Positions 23,960-32,657 of a stretch of DNA of 43,499 nucleotides are shown one piece after another. Source of the DNA: Catenulispora rubra (GTDB lineage: Bacteria > Actinomycetota > Actinomycetes > Streptomycetales > Catenulisporaceae); assembly GCF_015356825.1 (NCBI RefSeq), contig NZ_JAACYW010000071.1, positions 1 to 43,499 of the forward strand, written 5' to 3'. A model generated the notes under the pieces. The model worked only from the letters and a program-made list of their open reading frames with translations. It made no database searches and had not been told where the DNA came from. Positions within the stretch are counted from its first letter, which is position 1. Each line of letters starts with the position of its first letter. The translations under genes were made by a program, and so were the position numbers.

Positions 23960-25504
23960 ATGGCGACCTCCGCCACATCGACAAGCCGTCGCGGCAGTTC
24001 GCTGGAGATGCCCGACGACGACCAGACACTGCGCGAGCTCGGCTACCCACGCCAGCTCGCCCGGCGGGTCAACGCGTTCGGGAACTTCGCGATCTCGGCG
24101 ACGATCATCAACTTCATCTCCGGCGTGATGACCGCGCTGAGCCTGGCCATGATCTCCGGCGGGCCGCGCATCATGGTCTTCGGCTGGCTCGGCGTCGGCC
24201 TGCTGGTGCTGTTCGTCGGCGCCGCGATGGCCGAGATCACCTCCGGCTTCCCCACCTCGGCGGCGCTGTACTACTGGTCGGCGAAGCTGGCCAAGCGGCA
24301 CAACGCGGGCTGGAGCTGGTTCACCGGCTGGCTGAACTTCATCGGCCAGATCGGCGGCACCGCGGCCACCGACTTCGCGCTGGCGAACTTCGCGGTGGCG
24401 CTGGCCACCCTGCAGTGGCCGAGCTACACCCCGAACGCCAAGGAGATCCTGGCGATCTACGGCGCGATCCTGCTGATCCACGCGCTGCTGAACACCTACA
24501 CCGTCGGGCTGGTCGCGCTGCTGAACAAGATCAGCGTCGCCTGGCTGCTGGTCGGCGGCGTGGTGATCACCTTCTATCTGATCGTGTTCCCCTCGCACCA
24601 CAACTCGGCGAGCTTCGCCTTCACGCACTTCGTCAACGGCACCGGGTTCAAGTCGGGCGTCTACGCGGGCATGATCGGCCTGCTGTTCACCAGCTGGACC
24701 TTCACCGGGTTCGACGCCTCGGCGCACATGTCGGAGGAGACCACGCACGCGGCGGTCTCGGCGCCCAAGGGCATCGTCCGCTCGATCGCGTTCTCCTGGA
24801 TCGCCGGCCTGGTCCTGATCCTGGCCCTGACGTTCTCGATGTCGCCGGGCAACTACGGCAACGAGGCCTCGGCCAACGAGCCGGCGGCACAGATCTTCGT
24901 CGACGCGCTGGGCCTGACCACCGCGAAGATCCTGCTGCTGGTCGTCTGCGGCGCGATCTTCTTCTGCGGCCTGGCGAACATGACCTCGAACTCCCGCCAG
25001 ATCTTCGCCTTCTCCCGGGACGGCGCGATCCCCGGCTGGAAGTGGTGGCGCTCGGTCAGCAAGCGGACCCACACGCCGGTGAAGTCGGTGTGGTTCGCCG
25101 CGGTCGGCGCGTTCCTGCTCGGCGTGCCCTCGCTGTGGAACACGGTCGCGTTCCAGGCCATCGTCTCGGTCAACGTCATCGGGCTGTTCGGCTCCTACGG
25201 CGTGCCGATCTTCCTGCGGCTGCGCCGGGGCGACGACTTCGTGCGCGGTCCGTGGCACCTGGGCCGCTGGAGCCGGCCGGTGACGACGATCGCGGTGGTG
25301 TGGATCACGCTGAGCAGCATCCTGTTCCTGCTGCCGCAGTCGTACCCGATCACCCACAAGACGTTCAACTACGCTCCGGTGGCGCTCGCGGTGGTGCTCT
25401 TCATCGCGACCGTATGGTGGTTCATGACGGCCCGTCGGACGTTCCGGGGCCCGATCAGCTACGGCACGCCGGAGGAGCTGGCGGCCATGGAAGAGGATCT
25501 GTAG
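23960..25504 (+). CDS. APC-superfamily amino acid permease
   Basis: 514 residues from ATG at 23960 with an AAAAGAGG site upstream (ATG at 23918 is a less likely alternative). About 12 hydrophobic helices. The start of the core, FGNFAISATIINFISGVMTALSLAMISGGPRIMVFGW, and SGFPTSAALYYWSAKLA fit the eukaryotic-like GABA/choline/amino acid permease branch of the APC superfamily. SWTFTGFDASAHMSEET is the conserved helix 6 region. Substrate probably an amino acid or GABA. The GNAT gene follows after 2 bases, so both are one transcript. Confidence 0.92.
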   Translation: MATSATSTSRRGSSLEMPDDDQTLRELGYPRQLARRVNAFGNFAISATIINFISGVMTALSLAMISGGPRIMVFGWLGVGLLVLFVGAAMAEITSGFPTSAALYYWSAKLAKRHNAGWSWFTGWLNFIGQIGGTAATDFALANFAVALATLQWPSYTPNAKEILAIYGAILLIHALLNTYTVGLVALLNKISVAWLLVGGVVITFYLIVFPSHHNSASFAFTHFVNGTGFKSGVYAGMIGLLFTSWTFTGFDASAHMSEETTHAAVSAPKGIVRSIAFSWIAGLVLILALTFSMSPGNYGNEASANEPAAQIFVDALGLTTAKILLLVVCGAIFFCGLANMTSNSRQIFAFSRDGAIPGWKWWRSVSKRTHTPVKSVWFAAVGAFLLGVPSLWNTVAFQAIVSVNVIGLFGSYGVPIFLRLRRGDDFVRGPWHLGRWSRPVTTIAVVWITLSSILFLLPQSYPITHKTFNYAPVALAVVLFIATVWWFMTARRTFRGPISYGTPEELAAMEEDL

Positions 25505-25506
25505 CG

Positions 25507-26421
25507 ATGAATCAGGACTCGAAGACCGGACTGGAGATCGCTCGGGCCGGTGCGAACGACTGGCCGGTCTTCGAGTCCTGGGCCGCCGGCGAGGGCTGGA
25601 ATCCCGGCCCCGCCGACGGCGGGTGTTTCCTGGCTCAGGACCCTGACGGGTTCTTCGTGGGCCGGATCGACGGGCAGCCGGTGTCGGCGGTGTCGGTCGT
25701 GAACTACGGGGAGACGTTCTCCTTCCTCGGGTTCTACCTGGTGCACCCGGACTTCCGCGGACAGGGGCACGGCTACGCCACGTGGCAGGCCGGGCTGGAG
25801 CACGCGGGCGACCGGGTGATCGGGCTGGACGGCGTGCTGGAGCAGCAGGACAACTACCGGCGGTCCGGGTTCCGGCTGGCGCACCGGAACATCCGGTACG
25901 TCGGGCCCGCGCTGGCAGACCTTTCGACGAGCGCCGGGTCCGTGTCGGGGTCCGGGGCCGGGCCGTCTGTCGTACCGGTCGCGGAGATCGGCCGGTCCGC
26001 GATCGAGGTCTACGACGGCGCCCGCTTCCCGGCCGAGCGTCCGGTGTTCCTCGCCCGCTGGCTGTCGGCCCCGGGGCACATCGGGTACGCGGCCGTGTCC
26101 GACGGCGAGCTCGTGGGGTACGGCGTCATCCGGCCCGCCCCGGCGTTCGCCAAGATCGGACCGCTGTTCGCCGACACCCCCGAGGTGGCCGAGACTCTGT
26201 TCAGGGCCCTGATTTCGGGCCTGGTGGCGGCCGGCGGTCCGGAGGCGTCGAGCTCGTTGGAGGTCGCGCTGGACGTGCCCGAGACGAACGCGGCGGCCGT
26301 GGCATTGGCCGAGCGCTACGGGATGAAGCCGAGCTTCGAGACCGCCCGGATGTACACCGGACCGGTGCGCGATATCGAAATGGCTTCGGTCTACGGAATC
26401 ACCTCGTTCGAGCTGGGGTGA
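25507..26421 (+). CDS. GNAT-family N-acetyltransferase, two-domain
   Basis: 304 residues, starting 2 bases after the permease stop. The N-terminal half is a GNAT domain: GFYLVHPDFRGQGHGYATWQ contains the acetyl-CoA binding R-G-x-G-x-G/A loop. After a Gly/Ser spacer (about 140-155) a second, C-terminal GNAT-like domain (155-290) as in YitH/YobR-type proteins follows. The coupling to an amino acid permease suggests an imported amine or amino acid as substrate, but this is inference. A hairpin terminator lies about 90 bases downstream. Confidence 0.88.
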   Translation: MNQDSKTGLEIARAGANDWPVFESWAAGEGWNPGPADGGCFLAQDPDGFFVGRIDGQPVSAVSVVNYGETFSFLGFYLVHPDFRGQGHGYATWQAGLEHAGDRVIGLDGVLEQQDNYRRSGFRLAHRNIRYVGPALADLSTSAGSVSGSGAGPSVVPVAEIGRSAIEVYDGARFPAERPVFLARWLSAPGHIGYAAVSDGELVGYGVIRPAPAFAKIGPLFADTPEVAETLFRALISGLVAAGGPEASSSLEVALDVPETNAAAVALAERYGMKPSFETARMYTGPVRDIEMASVYGITSFELG

Positions 26422-26731
26422 CCCGGATAGAATCGGGGGAACTTCACCGGGCCCGCCGAGGGACTGACCGGCGCTGCGGCGTCGGGACGGCGTGCCTGGA
26501 GCCGCAATGGAAGTGGCGCCCTCGGGAACGAGGACGCCACTTCGTTGTTTTCCGGCGCTGCTGTGTTTTCCGATGCTGTCGCGAGACCTCGATCGAACAT
26601 CTCTGCGATCCAACGCCGAGCGCGAGCACAGCCAAGCCGGGCTGAAGCGGGCTGAACACAACCGAGCCCGAGAACTCCCGGATGGCTCATCCCGGACTGC
26701 GCGCACCCCGCCCGCACCGGATGCTGCGTGT
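26422..26731. other. Intergenic region between the GNAT and MMPL genes
   Basis: 310 bases without a credible gene. It contains the terminator at 26510-26551 and then about 180 bases of ordinary composition in which I find no clear -10/-35 pair. The frame of the MMPL gene stays open through part of it, but without similarity to the family. Confidence 0.6.
26510..26551 (+). terminator. Intrinsic terminator with GNRA tetraloop
   Basis: GAAGTGGCG (26510-26518) pairs perfectly with CGCCACTTC (26535-26543); after a C/A mismatch, CCTCG (26520-26524) pairs with CGAGG (26529-26533) around the tetraloop GGAA, and GTTGTTTT follows. It ends the permease-GNAT transcript. Confidence 0.85.
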
Positions 26732-28963
26732 GTGTCCACCTACCTGTTCCGCATCGCGCGCTGGTCCTTCTTCCACCGCCGACGGGTGCTGGCGATCTGG
26801 CTGATCCTGGTCGTGGGCATGATCGTCGTGGCCGGGGCCAGCGGCGGCAAGACCAACGACGAGTTCACGATCCCGGGCACCGAGTCGCAGCGCGTCACGG
26901 ACCTGCTGAAGGTGAAGCTGCCGGCGCTGAGCGGCGCGCAGACCACGGTCGTGTTCGCCGTCCCGGGCGGCACGCACGTCACCGACGCCGGGCCCAAGGC
27001 CGGGATCGAGCAGGCCGTGGCGAACCTGGGGAAGGTCCCGGGGGTCGTGCAGTCCGCGGACCCGTTCCAGGGCGGCCCGATCTCGCAGAACGGCGAGGTG
27101 GCGCTGGGGAACCTGCAGTGGAGCGCGCAGCCGCCGGACATCAAGGACTCCACGCTGGACCTGGTGAAGAAGGCTGTGGCCCCGGCGCAGGCGGCGGGGG
27201 TGCAGGTCGAGTACAACGGCAGCGTCTATCCGGGGTGGCGGGTCGTGCCCTCGGAGCTGCCCGAGCTCGTCGGCCTGATCATCGCCTTCATCATCCTGGT
27301 GATCACGTTCGGCTCGCTGGTGGCGGCCGGGCTGCCGATCATGACGGCCGTGATCGGCGTGCTGACCACGGTCATGACGGTCACCGCGCTGGCCGCGGTG
27401 ATGACCATCGCCTCGACCTCGACGACCGTCGCGATCATGCTGGGGCTGTCCTGCGGCATCGACTACGGGCTGTTCATCATCGCCCGGCACCGGGACGGCC
27501 TGCTGCGCGGGATGCCGCCGGACCAGGCGGTCGGGCTGGCCGCCGGCACGGCGGGCGGTTCGGTGGTGTTCGCCGCCGGCACGGTCATCATCGCGCTGTG
27601 CGGCCTGGCGGTCGTCGGCATCCCCTTCCTGACCATCATGGGTGTGGCCGCCGCCGGCGCGGTGCTGCTGGCCATGGTGATCTCGCTGACGCTGGTCCCG
27701 GCGATGCTCGGGTTCGCCGGCGACAAGCTGAAGAACTTCTCGCGCTTCCCGTTCGGCAAGGCGCACTCCGAGCGGATCGCCCAGCAGTCCGTGCAGGACC
27801 CGGAGAAGGCACACGGCTGGCGCTGGGCGCGGTTCGTCGTCCACCACCGCATCCCGGTGCTGCTGTGCGGCGTGGCACTGCTGTTGCTGCTGGCGGCGCC
27901 GGCCACGCGGGTGCAACTCGGCCTGCCGGGCGCGTCGTCGAACCCCAAGGGCGACACCTCGCGCAAGGCCTACGACATCACCACCGCGAACTTCGGGCCC
28001 GGATTCAACGGCCCGCTGCTGGTCGTGGCGGACGGGGTGCAGTCGCAGCAGCAGGTGGACCAGATCGCGTCCGGGCTGGCCAAGCAGCCGGGGGTCGCGG
28101 CGTCCACGCCGCTGGCGCTGAACGGGTCCACCGCGGTGGTGCGCGTCGTGCCGACCACCGGGCCGAGCGACCCGGCGACCGCCGACCTGGTGCACCACCT
28201 GCGGGACAACCGCTCGGCGATCGCGGCCGGCAGCGGGGCGAACATCCTGATCGGCGGCGTCACAGCCTCGAACATCGACGTGTCCACGAAGCTGTCCTCA
28301 GCGCTGCCGGTGTTCCTGATCGTCGTGGTGGGGCTGGCGTTCATCCTGCTGACGTTCGCCTTCCGCACCATCTGGGTGCCGATCAAGTCGATCATCGGCT
28401 TCCTGCTGTCGGTCGGCGCGGCGTTCGGCGCGCAGGTCGCGCTGTTCCAGTGGGGCTGGGGCGAGAAGATCTTCAACATCACGAAGTCGGAGACCATCAG
28501 CTTCCTGCCGATCATCATGATCGCGATCATCTTCGGGCTGTCCAGCGACTACGAGGTCTTCGTCGTCAGCCGCATCAAGGAGGACTTCACGAAGAACGGG
28601 AACGCGGTCGAGGCGGTCCGGCGCGGCGCCGGGACGGCGTCGCGGGTGGTGACGGCGGCGGCGCTGATCATGTTCTCGATCTTCGTGGCGTTCATCGTGT
28701 CGCCGACCCCGACCATCAAGGCGATCGGCTTCAGCTTCGCGGCCGGCGTGTTCCTGGACGCGTTCGTCGTGCGGCTGACGCTGGTGCCGGCGGTGATGGC
28801 GCTGGCGAAGTCGGGGTTCTGGTACCACCCGCAGTGGTTCGCGCGGTACGTGCCGGACCCGGACATCGAGGGCGAGCAGTTGCAGGAGCAGCTGGCCCAT
28901 CACGACGGCGTCGCGGCGGGGATAGACGTGGGCGAGGCCGGGAGTTCGACGCCTTCGATCTGA
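26732..28963 (+). CDS. MMPL-family (RND superfamily) membrane transporter
   Basis: 743 residues from GTG at 26732; no clear Shine-Dalgarno, so the start is chosen by homology (VSTYLFRIARWSFFHRRR is the usual N-terminus). Two repeats, each with one helix, a large extracytoplasmic loop and five helices. The family's proton-relay Asp-Tyr pairs are present in both halves: GIDYGLFIIARHRDG (D244-Y245) and SSDYEVFVVSRIKE (D606-Y607). Such proteins export lipids, siderophores or antibiotics (ActII-3 is a relative). A stand-alone gene with a small basic protein downstream; substrate unknown. Confidence 0.92.
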   Translation: MSTYLFRIARWSFFHRRRVLAIWLILVVGMIVVAGASGGKTNDEFTIPGTESQRVTDLLKVKLPALSGAQTTVVFAVPGGTHVTDAGPKAGIEQAVANLGKVPGVVQSADPFQGGPISQNGEVALGNLQWSAQPPDIKDSTLDLVKKAVAPAQAAGVQVEYNGSVYPGWRVVPSELPELVGLIIAFIILVITFGSLVAAGLPIMTAVIGVLTTVMTVTALAAVMTIASTSTTVAIMLGLSCGIDYGLFIIARHRDGLLRGMPPDQAVGLAAGTAGGSVVFAAGTVIIALCGLAVVGIPFLTIMGVAAAGAVLLAMVISLTLVPAMLGFAGDKLKNFSRFPFGKAHSERIAQQSVQDPEKAHGWRWARFVVHHRIPVLLCGVALLLLLAAPATRVQLGLPGASSNPKGDTSRKAYDITTANFGPGFNGPLLVVADGVQSQQQVDQIASGLAKQPGVAASTPLALNGSTAVVRVVPTTGPSDPATADLVHHLRDNRSAIAAGSGANILIGGVTASNIDVSTKLSSALPVFLIVVVGLAFILLTFAFRTIWVPIKSIIGFLLSVGAAFGAQVALFQWGWGEKIFNITKSETISFLPIIMIAIIFGLSSDYEVFVVSRIKEDFTKNGNAVEAVRRGAGTASRVVTAAALIMFSIFVAFIVSPTPTIKAIGFSFAAGVFLDAFVVRLTLVPAVMALAKSGFWYHPQWFARYVPDPDIEGEQLQEQLAHHDGVAAGIDVGEAGSSTPSI

Positions 28964-29016
28964 GGGAACCACTGCGCGTGGTGGTGCGTTCACGTCTCAG
29001 TAGTCAGGGGGTAGTG

Positions 29017-29169
29017 ATGGCAGAAAGACAAGGATGGTGGCGCCGTGTGTTCCGGCGGCGGGTGCTCACTCCCGCGGAGCTTGAGCGGCGGATGCGTGAG
29101 GACCAGCGGGACATGCGTGCGCAGGAAGCGGCGCGACGGTTCCGGGGCCGGGCCGGCAAAGGTCTGTGA
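29017..29169 (+). CDS. Small basic protein, function unknown
   Basis: 50 residues from ATG at 29017, with CAGGGGG as ribosome binding site. Very Arg/Glu-rich: GWWRRVFRRRVLTPAELERRMREDQRDMRAQEAARRF is likely a single amphipathic helix. It sits 53 bases after the MMPL gene on the same strand. Short and with low information, so it may or may not be translated. Confidence 0.5.
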   Translation: MAERQGWWRRVFRRRVLTPAELERRMREDQRDMRAQEAARRFRGRAGKGL

Positions 29170-29197
29170 GACGGGAGACGGGAGACGGGAGACGGGA
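29168..29197. repeat. Tandem 7-bp repeat
   Basis: GAGACGG is repeated four times directly after (and including part of) the stop codon of the small basic gene, followed by a partial GACGG. A simple-sequence tract that could vary in copy number. Confidence 0.8.
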
Positions 29198-29198
29198 C

Positions 29199-29232
29199 GG
29201 CCGCGGCGATCGTTGGGGTGATCGCCGCGGCC
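29199..29232. terminator. Perfect 13-bp hairpin between convergent genes
   Basis: GGCCGCGGCGATC (29199-29211) and GATCGCCGCGGCC (29220-29232) flank an 8-base loop. Lying between the converging 29169 and 29251 gene ends, it is probably a bidirectional terminator; no U-tract follows on either side. Confidence 0.65.
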
Positions 29233-29250
29233 GCTGGAATCCGGCTTGCG

Positions 29251-30093
29251 CTACTGCGCCACGGCGCTGAACGCCGCGTAGTAGCCGCCGCTCTGACCGC
29301 TGGCGGTCGGGTGGTAGGAGTCGCTCACGTCGGTGACGTCGACCGAGTGCAGCCACTCGTGGAAGAAGTCGCACAGTTCGTGGCCGTGGAACTGGCCGCG
29401 GACGTCGGCGAAGGTGTCGCCGGCGTTCTTGGCCGCGGTCGAGATCTGGGTGTCGATCAGGTCCGCGGCGCTGTTCAGGGCACTGCGGTCGGTGCCGGAC
29501 AGGCCGGGGCAGTACCAGGAGTGGCTCAGGTCGTAGAGCTCGGGGTAGCCCAGGACCACGACGTGCGCGGAGGGCGCGGCCTGGCGGATCGCCGCGAAGG
29601 TGGTCGCCAGCCGGCCCGGCAGGATGGTCTTGGCCTGGTTGGTGGCGGTGTTGATGGCACTCAGGCAGGCGCTGTCGGAGTCCAGCACACAGGTCTTCAT
29701 CACCGAGGAGAAGCCGACGTCGTTGCCGCCGATGGTGATGCTGACCAGCGTCGTGCTGCTGCTCAGGGCCGATATCTGGCTGTTGAGCACGTCCTGCGTG
29801 GTGGCGCCGGAGCAGGCCACGGAGACGTAGCTGGCCGGGTGCCGGCTGTTCGCCCACAGCTGCGAGTAGGCGTTGGTGCTCCGGTCGCAGCTGCCGCTGG
29901 CCGAGATGTAGCTGCCGGCACCGACGCCCGACGCGTAGGAGTCGCCCAGGGCCACGTAGTGGTCGGCGGCGGTCGCCGAGGCGTTGGTGGCCAGGAGCGT
30001 GACGAGCGCGGTGACCATCGCCGTCAGCGTGAGCAGGCCGCGGCGGAAACCGCGACCGGACGAGGATGCCCGCGGGGTGCGAGTCGTAAGCAC
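29251..30093 (-). CDS. Secreted SGNH-family esterase/lipase
   Basis: 280 residues from GTG at 30093 (GGAGGC site). Residues 1-42 are a signal peptide ending ATA. The SGNH blocks are all present: GDSYASG (S52), GGND (N124), and DSYHPTASGQ with D258 and H261. Six cysteines in the mature part fit the three disulphides of the Streptomyces secreted lipase/phospholipase group. Expected to hydrolyse acyl esters outside the cell. It is convergent with the MMPL transcript; a plausible promoter lies upstream. Confidence 0.92.
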   Translation of the reverse strand: MLTTRTPRASSSGRGFRRGLLTLTAMVTALVTLLATNASATAADHYVALGDSYASGVGAGSYISASGSCDRSTNAYSQLWANSRHPASYVSVACSGATTQDVLNSQISALSSSTTLVSITIGGNDVGFSSVMKTCVLDSDSACLSAINTATNQAKTILPGRLATTFAAIRQAAPSAHVVVLGYPELYDLSHSWYCPGLSGTDRSALNSAADLIDTQISTAAKNAGDTFADVRGQFHGHELCDFFHEWLHSVDVTDVSDSYHPTASGQSGGYYAAFSAVAQ

Positions 30094-30139
30094 TGAGTGC
30101 CTCCACAGGAGGGTGGGGATGTGGGATGGCGCACTGAAC

Positions 30140-30168
30140 CTAATAGCACGGCATCAGAGCCCTGTGAA
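30140..30168 (-). promoter_or_regulatory. Candidate promoter of the SGNH gene
   Basis: Read on the minus strand: TTCACA (30168-30163), a 17-base spacer, and TATTAG (30145-30140), about 47 bases before the GTG start. A reasonable sigma-70/HrdB-type match. Confidence 0.5.
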
Positions 30169-30179
30169 GGATAGTTTCG

Positions 30180-30239
30180 CGCGGGTCACAAGCAACGGAA
30201 ATAACAGACGAAAGTTGGCGGTACTCCTTGTGACCCGCG
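30180..30239. repeat. 13-bp perfect inverted repeat with 34-base loop
   Basis: CGCGGGTCACAAG (30180-30192) and CTTGTGACCCGCG (30227-30239). It lies just after the FAD oxidase stop and just before the SGNH promoter, on the strand shared by both genes, so it could end the first transcript or act as an operator for the second. The loop is AT-richer than its surroundings. Confidence 0.7.
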
Positions 30240-30268
30240 GCCGTCCACGACGGCTGAAATGCCGGCGC

Positions 30269-31810
30269 TCAGTGCGAAGGCCCGAAAATTCCCTGCCCCG
30301 GGGCGAGGATCCCGAACGGGTCGAAGCGCTGCTTCGCCGCGCGGAACGTCCGCCACCGCGCGCCGTACTGCTTGCGCCAGTCGGCCGCGGTCATCGGGAT
30401 CGCCCCGACCGGGTACTGCGTGCCGCCGGCAGCCTGCACCTGGAGATACAGGTCGCGGTTGGCCTGCACCAGCTCCGGGGCCGGGAGCGCGCCGCCGTCC
30501 GGGGCCGCCGTCCGCAGCACGGCGAACAGGAACGCCAGGTCGCTGTCCGGGACCGACAGCAGCGGCGTGGTCAGCTTCTCGGTCGGCACCGGGTAGAGCA
30601 GCACCAGGCCGCTCGCGCCGAGGTCGGCCGGGGTGGTGGCGGCCAGGGCGGCGGCGGCCAGGGCGTCGGTCGCGGCGTCGGGCAGGAAGCCGTTGAACCA
30701 CGGGTGCGGGTCGTACCACTCCCCGCTCGCCTTCAGGGCCGCCACGGTCGGCGCCAGGTCGTCGACGAACGCCTGGTACGGCGAGTCCTGGATCTGCGCC
30801 GGGCCGACGTAACCGAGGTCGCCGATCAGGGCGTTGTCGTCCGGCGGGGTCGCGTCGTAGAACGCGGAGCCGTTCAGCAGGTACAGCCAGCCGCCGCTGC
30901 CGTCCGGCAGGATCGTGCCCTCCAGCCAGTCGAAGCGGCCGTCGCCGACCGCCACGCGCTGCGCCGCCGTGAGCGCCGCGACCGTCGGGTACACCAGTGT
31001 GTAGCTGCGCACCGACGTCGGTGCGGCCACCAGCTTGAGCACCGCGCGGGTGATGACGCCGACCTGGCCGAGGCCGGACAGCGCCGCGTGGAACAGGTCG
31101 GCGTCGCGGGTCCGGGAGCAGGTCCGGGTCTCGCCGGTGCCGGTCACGACCTGGAGCTCCAGGACGTTGTCGACCTGCGCTCCGTGCTGTTGCGAGGCGC
31201 CGCCGAGACCGCCAGCGGACAGGGTGCCGCCGATCGAGAGCTCGATGTAGTCCGTGAACACCGGCGGGGTGAGGCCGTGGGCGAGGCTCGCGGTCAGGAC
31301 CGCGCTCCAGACCGCGCCGGCGCCGACGGTGGCGGTGTTCGCCCGCGAGTCGACGGCGATGCTGTCCAGGGGCCCGAGGTCGATGATCAGACCGCCGTCG
31401 ACCTGCGCCTGGCCGTAGGCCTGGTGGCCCTGGCCGCGCGGGGCCACCGGGATGCCGAGCGGGCCGCAGAAGGCGATCATCGCCGCGACGTCGCGGACCG
31501 AGCCGGGCAGCAGCGCCGCCCGCGGCGTGCGGTGGACCAGGTGCCCGTAGTCGTCCTCGTAGGGCTTCAGGTCCGCCGGGTCGATCAGGAGGCGGCCGTC
31601 CAGGTGCGGCACGCGCCGGAAGTCCGCTCCGGCGCCTGCGGCGCCTGTGGCACGTCCAGCGCCTCCGGTGCCTCCAGTGCCTCCCGTGCCCTGCGGAGAC
31701 TCGGCCGCCCAGGCCCGGGACGTGACGTCGAACCCGACGGCCAGCGCCCCGGCCCCCACGCTCGCGGCGCGGATGAACGAGCGACGGCTGTGCTGCGCGT
31801 CATCGCGCAT
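30269..31810 (-). CDS. Tat-exported FAD-linked oxidase (cytokinin-dehydrogenase-like)
   Basis: 513 residues. The N-terminus has a Tat signal (RRSFIRAASVGAGALAVGF) ending near AWA (35), then a Gly/Thr/Ala linker. The p-cresol-methylhydroxylase-type FAD domain follows: APRGQGHQAYGQAQ with H129 at the covalent-flavin position, then GGLIIDL, GGTLSAGGLGGASQQHGAQVDNV and GLGQVGVITRAVL. The C-terminus FDPFGILAPGQGIF is typical of cytokinin dehydrogenases and relatives. It oxidises an unknown amine or alcohol outside the membrane. The start is divergent from the methyltransferase gene. Confidence 0.9.
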   Translation of the reverse strand: MRDDAQHSRRSFIRAASVGAGALAVGFDVTSRAWAAESPQGTGGTGGTGGAGRATGAAGAGADFRRVPHLDGRLLIDPADLKPYEDDYGHLVHRTPRAALLPGSVRDVAAMIAFCGPLGIPVAPRGQGHQAYGQAQVDGGLIIDLGPLDSIAVDSRANTATVGAGAVWSAVLTASLAHGLTPPVFTDYIELSIGGTLSAGGLGGASQQHGAQVDNVLELQVVTGTGETRTCSRTRDADLFHAALSGLGQVGVITRAVLKLVAAPTSVRSYTLVYPTVAALTAAQRVAVGDGRFDWLEGTILPDGSGGWLYLLNGSAFYDATPPDDNALIGDLGYVGPAQIQDSPYQAFVDDLAPTVAALKASGEWYDPHPWFNGFLPDAATDALAAAALAATTPADLGASGLVLLYPVPTEKLTTPLLSVPDSDLAFLFAVLRTAAPDGGALPAPELVQANRDLYLQVQAAGGTQYPVGAIPMTAADWRKQYGARWRTFRAAKQRFDPFGILAPGQGIFGPSH

Positions 31811-31930
31811 CAGTCACACCCTTTCCCACGGAAATGAAGACCACTGATAATACGGAGGCCGGTGGTCGTGTGCGACCGGTCCGGAAGGGTCCGCGTGTCG
31901 CGAGTCGAGTGCTGTGAGTCGAGGGGTCAC

Positions 31931-32605
31931 ATGGTCATCGGGAAGCCGGGCTCGTCCACGGGTCCGGATCAGGCGTGGATCGAGCGGGAACAGGCGCAGG
32001 CGCGCGCCTTCGACGCCATCAGCGTGCGGTACGACGAGGCCTTCCCGCACAAGGAGGGTCAGCTGGCGGTCGTCTCGACGCTGCTGGAGCGGATCGCGCC
32101 CGGGGCGCGGGTGCTGGACGTCGGCTCGGGCACCGGGCTGCCGACCGCGCGACAGCTGGCTGACGCCGGGTGCCGCGTCACGGGGCTCGACATCTCCCCG
32201 CGGATGCTGGAGATCGCCCGGAAGAACGTGCCGGAGGCGGAGTTCGTCCTCGGGAATGTGATGGAACTCTCGTCAGAGCCCGGATATGAGGCGGTGACCG
32301 CGTTCTTCGTCCTGCTCAACCTGCCGCGTGAAAAGGTACGTACAGCTTTGGAACTGATAGGCGACGTCCTGGTCCCGGACGGCTTGTTCGCGCTGGGGAT
32401 GGTCGAAGGGGACGTGGACGACGTCCCGATCGCCTTCTTGGAGAGCCGGTTCCGGGTGACCGGGTATCTGCGCGATGATTTGCGGGCGGTGTTGGCAGAG
32501 TCCGGATTCACCATCGAACAAGAGCAGTTTCTCTCCTACGCGCCGGAGACGTCTTCGGCCCGGCCGGAGATCCAGATGTTCTTCCTCTGCCGCAAACTGG
32601 ACTGA
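31931..32605 (+). CDS. Class I SAM-dependent methyltransferase
   Basis: 224 residues from ATG at 31931 with GAGGGG upstream; the open frame reaches back to 31862 without a ribosome binding site. SAM-binding motif I is VLDVGSGTGLPTARQL, followed by VTGLDISPRML and an acidic mid-motif. Fits the small Methyltransf_25/UbiE-like group; acceptor unknown. It is followed after 52 bases by the PP2C-type phosphatase. Confidence 0.88.
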   Translation: MVIGKPGSSTGPDQAWIEREQAQARAFDAISVRYDEAFPHKEGQLAVVSTLLERIAPGARVLDVGSGTGLPTARQLADAGCRVTGLDISPRMLEIARKNVPEAEFVLGNVMELSSEPGYEAVTAFFVLLNLPREKVRTALELIGDVLVPDGLFALGMVEGDVDDVPIAFLESRFRVTGYLRDDLRAVLAESGFTIEQEQFLSYAPETSSARPEIQMFFLCRKLD

Positions 32606-32657
32606 CGGTCCTAGACTCCGCACACCAGTTGTCGGGCGGAGCGAGAGCAACAGATAA

